Of a stretch of 39,632 nucleotides of DNA, positions 20,684 through 27,179 are shown piece after piece; the stretch's first letter is position 1, and each line of letters starts with the position of its first letter. This DNA is from Chloroflexota bacterium (GTDB lineage Bacteria > Chloroflexota > Anaerolineae > CG2-30-64-16): positions 1-39,632 of the forward strand of contig JAPLHB010000226.1 of the NCBI GenBank assembly GCA_026389845.1, written 5' to 3'. A model generated the notes under the pieces. It saw only the letters and a program-made list of their open reading frames with translations, ran no database searches and was not told where the DNA came from. The translations under genes were made by a program, and so were the position numbers.

Positions 20684-23000
20684 ATCCCACCATGCTCAGC
20701 CCGACTCGTCCCCGGCCGCGGTCAATGCTGATAACCGTCACGTCCACGATGTCGCCCACGCCGACGACCTCGTGCGGGTTGCGGACGTACTTTTTCGCCA
20801 TTTTGCTTACGTGGACCAGGCCATCCTGCTTGACGCCGATGTCCACGAACGCGCCGAAGTCTACGACATTCCTGACGGTTCCCTTCAGCACCATGCCTTC
20901 ACGCAGGTCGTCAATGGACAGCACGTCGCGGCGGAGGATCACCGGCGGCAGGTCCTCGCGCGGGTCGCGGCCTGGGCGGAGGAGCGCAGCTACGATGTCG
21001 CGTAACGTCAATTCGCCGATGTTGAGGAGGGAGGCGGTGGTGGACCAGTTGTCCGTATTACGTACTGCGTACTGCGGATTGTGTCCTTCATCGTTCGTCG
21101 TTCGTCGTCCGTCGTCCGTCAAGCCCAGTCCATTCTCCTCGCACCACTTCCGCAGCCGCCCCGGCAAGTCCGCCATGCGCAGATTCAGCCCCGCCAAGTC
21201 GAGCAACGCCTTGGCCGCGTCGTAGGATTCGGGGTGGATGGTCGTGTTGTCGAGCGGATTGCGACTGCCGGGCACGCGCAGGAAGCCGGCGGCCTGCTCG
21301 AACGCCTTCGGCCCCAGCCCCTTGACCTTCTTGAGCTCGGCGCGGGAGCCGAAGGGGCCGTTCTCGTCGCGGTGCGCGACGAGTGCTCCGGCCACCCTCT
21401 TGCTGATGCCGGAGACGTAGCCCAGCAGCGCGGCCGACGCGGTGTTCGCGTCCACGCCGACGTAGTTGACCACCGATTCGACCACCGCATCCACCGCCGC
21501 GGCCAGCTTTTTCTGATCTACGTCGTGCTGATACAGCCCCACGCCGATGCTCTGGGGGTCAATCTTGACCAACTCGGCCAGCGGGTCTTGCAGCCGCCGC
21601 GCAATCGAGACCGCGCCGCGCATGGAGACGTCCAGGTCAGGGAACTCGGCGCGGGCGATGTCGGAGGCGGAGTAGACCGACGCGCCCGCCTCGCTGACCA
21701 TGACGTAGGCGAGATGAGACGCTGTTGCGCCGCGGATAGACGCGGATAGACGCGGATGCTCCTGGTGGTCCGATCCGCGGTCATCCGCGTTGATCTGCGG
21801 CCCCTGAATCAGTTCCACCACTAGCGCCTCGGTCTCGCGGCTGGCGGTGCCGTTGCCGATGGCGATCACGCTGATCTTATCCAGTTGCACCAGCCCGGCG
21901 AGAACCCGGAGCGACTTTTCGCGGTCGTTGCGCGGCTCGTGCGGATAGATCGTGGCCGTGTGCAGCAGCTTGCCGGTGGGGTCCACGGTGGCGATCTTGC
22001 AGCCGGTGCGGAACCCCGGATCAATCCCCACGACGGCCCGCTCGCGCAGGGGCGGCTGGAGCAGCAGGTTGCGCAGGTTGGCCGCGAAGACCTGGATGGC
22101 GTGGTCGTCGGCGTAGTCGTTGAGCTGCCCGCTCACCTCGCGCTCAACTGAGGGGCGCAGCAGCCGCTCGTAGCCGTCCTCCACCGCCAGGCGCACCTGC
22201 TCGGCCGCCTTGCTGCCCGGCGTTTTGATCCACGCAGTCGCGATGCGGGCCGAGATCTGGCCGTCGGGGGTCTCGATCCGCACCTTCAGGCTGCCGTCCT
22301 CGCTCCCGCGTTGGAGCGCCAGCCATTGATGGGGCTGGACTGCGGCCAGGGCCGCGCGGAATTCGTAGTAGACCCGATAGCGCCCCTCCGCGTCGGCCGC
22401 GTCGCCCGCGCGCTGGCTGATGACGAAGCCATCGGCCGCGAAACGCTGCCGCGTGACCTGCCGCGTGGCCGGGTCGTCGCTCACCTGCTCGGCGATGATG
22501 TCGCGCGCACCGGCCAGGGCTGCTTCGATGTCGGGCGCCTGGTCGGTGAGATAGCCGGCAGCGAGTTGTAGGGGCGTGGCCTTGTCGCCCGCCCCCCTCG
22601 CCTGCGCCAGGAGCGCCTGGGCCAGGGATTCCAGCCCCCGTTCCCGTGCGATCGCGGCGCGGGTCTGGCGTTTGGGTTTGTAGGGGCGGTAGAGGTCTTC
22701 GACCGCCTGGAGCGTGGCCGCCGCGTCCAGTTGGCTGGACAGCTCGTCGGTCAGCTTGCCCTGCGACGCGATTTCGGCCTTGACGGCCTCGCGGCGCTCG
22801 GCCAGCTTGCGCAGGTAGTCCAGCCGCTCCTGGATCTGGCGAATTTGCACCTCGTCCAGCCCGCCGGTGACTTCTTTGCGGTAACGGGCGATGAAGGGGA
22901 TGGTGTTGCCGTCGTCCAGGAGGGCCACGGTAGCGGTGATTTGATGGAGCGTGATCGCGAGTTCCTTCGCGATGACTTCCGGGATGGGTAAGAGAGCCAA
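20682..23000 (-). CDS. tex: Tex transcription accessory protein / S1 RNA-binding protein
   Basis: Tex binds nucleic acid and is associated with transcription and ribosome-linked processes. The 772-residue protein begins with the Tex N-terminal helical domain (IPFIARYRKEVTGGLDE, about 35-50). It continues with a YqgF/RNase H-like domain (AVVGIDPGFRTGCKIATVD, about 325), helix-hairpin-helix motifs (LKKVKGLGPKAFEQAAGFLR) and a C-terminal S1 domain (GMVLKGTVRNVVDFGAFVDIGVKQDGLVHVSKM, about 697-767). Two insertions are not expected in the family: about residues 400-427 (GPQINADDRGSDHQEHPRLS) and 627-653 (LTDDGRRTTNDEGHNPQYAV). Each is encoded by palindromic or heptamer repeats and keeps frame. The start is TTG, preceded by GAGG; no better ATG is available. 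Confidence 0.95.
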   Translation of the reverse strand: MALLPIPEVIAKELAITLHQITATVALLDDGNTIPFIARYRKEVTGGLDEVQIRQIQERLDYLRKLAERREAVKAEIASQGKLTDELSSQLDAAATLQAVEDLYRPYKPKRQTRAAIARERGLESLAQALLAQARGAGDKATPLQLAAGYLTDQAPDIEAALAGARDIIAEQVSDDPATRQVTRQRFAADGFVISQRAGDAADAEGRYRVYYEFRAALAAVQPHQWLALQRGSEDGSLKVRIETPDGQISARIATAWIKTPGSKAAEQVRLAVEDGYERLLRPSVEREVSGQLNDYADDHAIQVFAANLRNLLLQPPLRERAVVGIDPGFRTGCKIATVDPTGKLLHTATIYPHEPRNDREKSLRVLAGLVQLDKISVIAIGNGTASRETEALVVELIQGPQINADDRGSDHQEHPRLSASIRGATASHLAYVMVSEAGASVYSASDIARAEFPDLDVSMRGAVSIARRLQDPLAELVKIDPQSIGVGLYQHDVDQKKLAAAVDAVVESVVNYVGVDANTASAALLGYVSGISKRVAGALVAHRDENGPFGSRAELKKVKGLGPKAFEQAAGFLRVPGSRNPLDNTTIHPESYDAAKALLDLAGLNLRMADLPGRLRKWCEENGLGLTDDGRRTTNDEGHNPQYAVRNTDNWSTTASLLNIGELTLRDIVAALLRPGRDPREDLPPVILRRDVLSIDDLREGMVLKGTVRNVVDFGAFVDIGVKQDGLVHVSKMAKKYVRNPHEVVGVGDIVDVTVISIDRGRGRVGLSMVG
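21058..21120. repeat. Heptamer repeats inside tex
   Basis: Units of the ACTGCGT type (ATTACGT, ACTGCGT, ACTGCGG), then GTTCGTC and GTCCGTC pairs. They encode the second Tex insert in frame. The same two heptamer families occur in mutS. Confidence 0.85.
21732..21802. repeat. Palindromic CGCGGATAGA repeat inside tex
   Basis: Repeated CGCGGATAGA units on the left face ATCCGCGTTGATCTGCGG on the right, forming an imperfect hairpin. It encodes the first Tex insert (about residues 400-427). Confidence 0.8.
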
Positions 23001-23013
23001 GTTGAAACCTCAA

Positions 23014-23140
23014 TTATCGGGCGGGGGATTCATCCGCCACTATCTCTGCCCGCGCCCGGTTGAGCGCCAGCAGCCGTTCCAGGAGCTCCTCGTCGCTCGC
23101 ATCGTGCGGCCAGCCGTACGCGTCGAGCACGGCCGCAGCG
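23014..23140 (-). pseudogene. C-terminal remnant of a restriction-modification DNA methylase
   Basis: Between the tex start and the CHAT-STAND stop, a short minus-strand frame reads IFAAAVLDAYGWPHDASDEE, then LLERLLALNRARAEI, ending at a TAA. From memory, AYGWP...SDEEILERLLALN is the usual C-terminal end of large DNA methylases and type II restriction-methylation fusions. Only about 40 codons remain and there is no plausible start, so it is a relic of a lost defence gene next to the CHAT-STAND gene. Confidence 0.55.
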
Positions 23141-23144
23141 AAGA

Positions 23145-26100
23145 TCAATCGCCTTCCGCTTCCCGCAGAACCGTTTTTGCCTCCTCCCAACCCGGTTGGC
23201 GGCGGAGGGCTTCCCTGGCCCAGCGCGCGGCTTCCCTGCGGTCATTCTGTGCCTTCGCCAGCTCGGCGCGGCGGAGCGCCAGGTAGGGTGAGTCAGGATC
23301 CAGCGCCTCGGCCGCATCAATCTGGATGCCGGCCTCACCCAGGCGCCCCAGGGCAAGCAAACTGTTGGCGTAGTTGCGGCGGAGCATCGCCTGATCGGCC
23401 GCCAGGGCCACGGCCTGGGCATAAGCTTCTGCCGCGGCGGCTTCATCATTCAAGTTCGAGCGAGCGTCAGCCAGCGCGGCCCAGGCATCGCCATCGGCAA
23501 AACCCAATGCGATCAATTCCTCGGCAGCCGCGGCCACCTCGCCCCACGCCTCCAGTCGCTGGCCGACCTGCAATAACCCAGCCAGAGCCTGGGCCAGTGC
23601 CTCCCGATCTCCGCTGGCGCGGGCATCGGTGGCAGCCTGTTGCAGCGCGTCGCGCACCGCGGCAGGATCCTGCTGCCAGACCAATTGCGCCTGCCAGCCC
23701 GCGATCTCGGCCTGCAACTGTGGTCCCATTGGGTGGTTGATCGCCATGCCAAAATCGGCGGCAGGCTGCATGTATTGGATCGCCGCTGCGTAATCGCCCC
23801 GCGCGGCAGCATAGCGCCCCAGCATGATGCCGACGTTGGCCAATCCAGCGCGCGCACCGACCGCGGCATAGAGCGAACGGGCGGCTTCCATGAGCGCCAT
23901 GCCTTGCTCGATCACTCCCGCGGCCAAAGCCATTTGCCCCTGCGCCTGCAGCACGTTCGCCTCGCCCAGCCGGGCACCCACCGCCCGGAACAGCCCGAGC
24001 GCCGCCTCGTACTTCGCCAGCGCCTCGTCCCGCCGATCCTGGAACGCCAGCACGGCCCCCTGCGCCTGCAGCACGTTCGCCTGTTCCCATGGTTCTCCAC
24101 CGCGTTCGGCCGCGGCCACGGCCGCAGTGAGCCAGGCCAGCCGCCGCGGGTCGTGATTGTTGTAAAGGACGTTGCGCCAACTGCGGCTGTACTCGATGAG
24201 GAGCTGAGCGGCTGCGTTATCCGCCGGCGCCCGCGCGGTCAACCGTTCAAAGACGGCCGTGACGTTCGCCCATTCCAGGGGTGCGCTGTAGGTCATCGCG
24301 CCGCTGGCAATCAGATCATCATACGCAGCCACCAGCGGCTGGAAGGTCTCGGCGTGGCGCAACTCATAAGTGCGCCGCGTGCCGGGGTCGGGGGGCCGCC
24401 GCGCCTCCAGGTACGCGCGCACGGGCGCATCCAGGTCGTAGCGGTCGCGGTCGCGGCGCAGCAGGCCCGCGGCCACTGCGGGAGTCAGCGCCTCATCCTC
24501 GAAGCCGATCGTCTGGGGGCTGTCGTCGGGCACGTCCGCCCCCAGCGCCACGAAGCGCAGGCGGGGCAGCGCCGCGCCGCCCGCGAACGGCAGCGCAGCA
24601 TAGAGCAGCGCCAGGCCGGCCGGCGCGTGCGCGGCCAGATCATCAGCCATCTGGCCGATGAAGTCATCCAGCGCGTCGGCGATCTCCTTGCCCTGCAACG
24701 CGGCCAGCCTGGCCCTCATGCGCGGCCAGCCGAGCTTGTCCCAGGTGCACACGGCCTTTTCAATCAGCGCGGGGTGCCGGAACGCCAGGCCCGCCAGCTC
24801 GTCGAGCGCAGCCGCCTGCGCCAGCGGCAGCCGCTCGAGCCAGGCGCGGCGCTGTGCGGCCCGCACCTCGGCCGCGGCCTGGGGCGTCAACGGTTGGGCC
24901 GGGGCCAGCCCGGTCACGTCGAGGTGCCGTGCGGCCGCCTCTTCCCAGGCCAGGCGCAGCGCGCTGGGGCGGTCCAGGTCGCGCAGCAGCAGCCGGTCGC
25001 CGCGGGCCAGCGCGGTCAGCGGGTCGCGGTCATAGGGCCGCAGCGTCATCAGCACGCGCGAGCCGCGGCGCGGGTCCACCCCGGCCAGCGTCCGCGCCAA
25101 CTCGGCCGCACGGACGGGCGCCACGCTCTCCAGATTGTCCAACACCAGCAGCACGGGGCGGTCGCCGTTGAGCCGCTGTGCCAGGGCGCAGGGCAGGTTG
25201 CCGGTCTCCTCGGGGGCCAACGCCGTGCCGAGCGCGGTGTCGAGCGCCTGCACCGCCTGCAACGGGCCGAAATCGGGGATGTCCTTGGCGCTGGCGAAGG
25301 CGAGCGCGGCGAAGCGATGGCTGTAGCGCAGCGCCGCGTTGAGCGCCAGCGCGGTCTTGCCTGCGCCCCCCGCTCCACTGATGGCGAAAGCGACCACCCC
25401 CTCGCGGCGCAGCCAGCGGGCCAGCGTCACCAGTTCGCCGGCGCGGCCCACAAAGCCATGCACCAGGCTCAGCGGCAGCGGCTCGTTGTGCGGGGCCACG
25501 TCGAGCACGAAGCGCGGCCGCCCGGCCGCGGGCGGCTCAGCCTGCAGGCGCAGGCCGGCGTCCCCCACCAGCACGACGTTGGCGGCGCGGGTGTCCGGGT
25601 CGCCCAGGTCGGGCAGCTCGCCGGAGCGCAGCCGCTCGACCAGCGTGCGGCGGAACTCGTCCAGCGCGGCGCCTACCGCCGCGCCGCCCCCCAATCGGCG
25701 GTAAAGCCGCTCCGCGAGCAGCTTGGCCTCCAGGTCGAAGATCGGCTGGCAGGCCGCGAGCGCGGCCCGCGCCGCGCCCCCGGCCACCACCGCCTGGGCC
25801 ACCGGCTGCGTCTCGCACGCGTTGAAGACCACCAGTGCGGGCGCGGGCCGGCTGCCGTCCCCGCTCAAGATCGCCACCAGGTCGGCGGTCGGCACAAACT
25901 GTTCGCAGCCCAGGCTGTTCTCCAGCAGGATGCCGTCGGGGCTGCCATGGCCGATGAAGTGGACGACATGGTAGCCGGGGCCGGTCGCCAGCGCATCGCG
26001 CAGCCGCTCGATGGTCGGCTCGGCCAGGCGCACCACGGCCCAAGCCGCGGCCTCGCCCGCCACCGGGTCGGTCGGGCCATCCAGCGCCGCGCGCAGCCGC

Positions 26101-26336
26101 TCCCACTCGCCCCACACATCCAGCGGAGGACTGAGCGGCGTGTTCACGCCATCGGCCGCGGCCACCGGCGCGGCGATCACCGCCAGCATGCGCAGGTAGT
26201 TGCGCGCCTCCGGCGAGCGGGCGAATGCCTCCGCGCTGATGTGGATATCGTTGCCGCTGCCGGTCACGATCAGGCTGCCCTGGATGGCGCCGGTGGCCAG
26301 GCTGCTCGGCCCGGCGGCGGTAATGTGACCTGGCAT
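23145..26336 (-). CDS. CHAT protease - STAND NTPase - TPR protein
   Basis: A 1063-residue three-part protein. Residues 1-40 hold a glycine-rich segment (GAIQGSLIVTGSGNDIHI) of a kind seen in conflict-system adaptors. A CHAT caspase-like domain follows (about 45-290) with His in VHFIGHGSPDG (about 128) and Cys in VVFNACETQP (about 173). An NB-ARC/STAND-type ATPase comes next, with Walker A SGAGGAGKTALAL (about 322) and Walker B VLLVLDNLE (about 400). The C-terminal third is helical TPR-like repeats (ANVLQAQGAVLAFQDRRDEALAKYEAALGLF). The layout is that of an NLR-like switch: repeats sense a trigger, the ATPase oligomerises and the protease is released. The ATG at 26336 is chosen because AAGGAG precedes it; the longer frame would read a REP palindrome as protein. 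Cytoplasmic, with no signal peptide. Confidence 0.9.
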   Translation of the reverse strand: MPGHITAAGPSSLATGAIQGSLIVTGSGNDIHISAEAFARSPEARNYLRMLAVIAAPVAAADGVNTPLSPPLDVWGEWERLRAALDGPTDPVAGEAAAWAVVRLAEPTIERLRDALATGPGYHVVHFIGHGSPDGILLENSLGCEQFVPTADLVAILSGDGSRPAPALVVFNACETQPVAQAVVAGGAARAALAACQPIFDLEAKLLAERLYRRLGGGAAVGAALDEFRRTLVERLRSGELPDLGDPDTRAANVVLVGDAGLRLQAEPPAAGRPRFVLDVAPHNEPLPLSLVHGFVGRAGELVTLARWLRREGVVAFAISGAGGAGKTALALNAALRYSHRFAALAFASAKDIPDFGPLQAVQALDTALGTALAPEETGNLPCALAQRLNGDRPVLLVLDNLESVAPVRAAELARTLAGVDPRRGSRVLMTLRPYDRDPLTALARGDRLLLRDLDRPSALRLAWEEAAARHLDVTGLAPAQPLTPQAAAEVRAAQRRAWLERLPLAQAAALDELAGLAFRHPALIEKAVCTWDKLGWPRMRARLAALQGKEIADALDDFIGQMADDLAAHAPAGLALLYAALPFAGGAALPRLRFVALGADVPDDSPQTIGFEDEALTPAVAAGLLRRDRDRYDLDAPVRAYLEARRPPDPGTRRTYELRHAETFQPLVAAYDDLIASGAMTYSAPLEWANVTAVFERLTARAPADNAAAQLLIEYSRSWRNVLYNNHDPRRLAWLTAAVAAAERGGEPWEQANVLQAQGAVLAFQDRRDEALAKYEAALGLFRAVGARLGEANVLQAQGQMALAAGVIEQGMALMEAARSLYAAVGARAGLANVGIMLGRYAAARGDYAAAIQYMQPAADFGMAINHPMGPQLQAEIAGWQAQLVWQQDPAAVRDALQQAATDARASGDREALAQALAGLLQVGQRLEAWGEVAAAAEELIALGFADGDAWAALADARSNLNDEAAAAEAYAQAVALAADQAMLRRNYANSLLALGRLGEAGIQIDAAEALDPDSPYLALRRAELAKAQNDRREAARWAREALRRQPGWEEAKTVLREAEGD

Positions 26337-26363
26337 GAGTTTTCTCCTTGACGCGTCTCCCTC

Positions 26364-26433
26364 ACGTGCCAGGCACTTCCGAAAAGTGCCTGGCACGTCA
26401 TGGTCATGCGTCTCCCGCACGTGCCTGGCACGT
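26364..26433. repeat. REP palindrome and half copy, downstream of the tyrosine transposase
   Basis: ACGTGCCAGGCACTT (26364-26378), loop CCGAA, complement to 26398, then a half copy around 26420-26433. Between them lies CATGGTCATGCGTC-type spacer text that is repeated again at the 3' end of the transposase gene. Confidence 0.92.
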
Positions 26434-26438
26434 CATGG

Positions 26439-27029
26439 TCATGCGTCCAACGACCTCAAATACTTCTCCAGATCTTCAGGTAGCTGTGCTTTTCCGCTCA
26501 CGTACTCCCACACAAACCGCCCGTAGCTCGCCCGATCAGAGAAATGCGCTTGGACGAAGGCCTGATCCCACAAGACACCGTTGCGTAAGCCCATCCACTC
26601 CGGATAATTGGAGTAGGGCCACTCCTCAAGCCGCTGCACCAGCCCATGTCGAGCGGGATTGGCATGGATGTAACGGCACAAGTGAAGCAAGTAGCCCTCG
26701 TTAGTCACCGGGATAGCGCGATAGGGACCCTCGAACAAGGTGCCTGTGCGTTCGTAACGCTTATTGAACGCCTTGGAATAGCTATTGAAGACGCGCTGAA
26801 GCAAAAGCCCGGCCGCGTTGTTACCATCCTGACGCAAAAGGAAGTGGTAGTGGTTCGGCAACAGGCAGTAAGCGATTATGGCGATGCCGAGCGCCTGCGC
26901 ATATTGCTTTACCTGGCGAAGCAAGAACAGGTAGTTCTCCTCCTCCTGGAAGATCCTGCCATGGCTCGCGCCGCGATTATAGATGTGATAGTAACCGTCC
27001 TGCTGAAAAGCGACCCGATAGCGAGACAT
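26439..27029 (-). CDS. REP-associated tyrosine transposase (RAYT, Y1 HUH family)
   Basis: A 196-residue single-strand transposase of the IS200-like fold. Visible are the YYHIYNRG opening, the HUH metal-binding motif in LPNHYHFLLRQ (about 79-89), a tyrosine-containing helix in VFNSYSKAFNKRYERTGTLFEGPY, and the C-terminal RAYT block LCRYIHANPARHGLV...EEWPYSNYPEW. RAYTs act on REP palindromes. Here REP hairpins sit on both sides within 15-75 bases, making a complete RAYT-REP unit. The ATG at 27029 follows GGAGGAG; the longer frame begins inside a REP. It lies between the CHAT-STAND gene and mutS and probably inserted there. Confidence 0.93.
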   Translation of the reverse strand: MSRYRVAFQQDGYYHIYNRGASHGRIFQEEENYLFLLRQVKQYAQALGIAIIAYCLLPNHYHFLLRQDGNNAAGLLLQRVFNSYSKAFNKRYERTGTLFEGPYRAIPVTNEGYLLHLCRYIHANPARHGLVQRLEEWPYSNYPEWMGLRNGVLWDQAFVQAHFSDRASYGRFVWEYVSGKAQLPEDLEKYLRSLDA

Positions 27030-27042
27030 AACTCCTCCCCCC

Positions 27043-27170
27043 ACGTGCCAGGCACTTCCGAAAAGTGCCTGGCACGTCATGCGAGTGCCTGGCACGTCAT
27101 GCGAGTGCCTGGCACGTCATGCGGCGCGTCTCCCCCACGTGCCAGGCACCTCGCAGGTGCCTGGCACGTG
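27043..27170. repeat. REP cluster upstream of the tyrosine transposase
   Basis: Hairpin A has arms 27043-27057 and 27063-27077 with a CCGAA loop. It is followed by direct copies of a 20-base unit beginning AGTGCCTGGCACGT (27064-27123). Hairpin B (27136-27151 and 27155-27170) has a CGC loop and arms ending CACCT/AGGTG. The two loop types match the two other sites in the window. Confidence 0.92.
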
Positions 27171-27179
27171 CGTCCCGAC

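Noticed and set aside
23640..26351. Long plus-strand open frame (903 codons) opposite the CHAT-STAND gene
   Set aside because: High-GC shadow frame; the minus strand carries the catalytic and Walker motifs.
26337..26420. N-terminal extension of the CHAT-STAND frame
   Set aside because: The added residues translate a REP palindrome, and a good ribosome site precedes the ATG at 26336.
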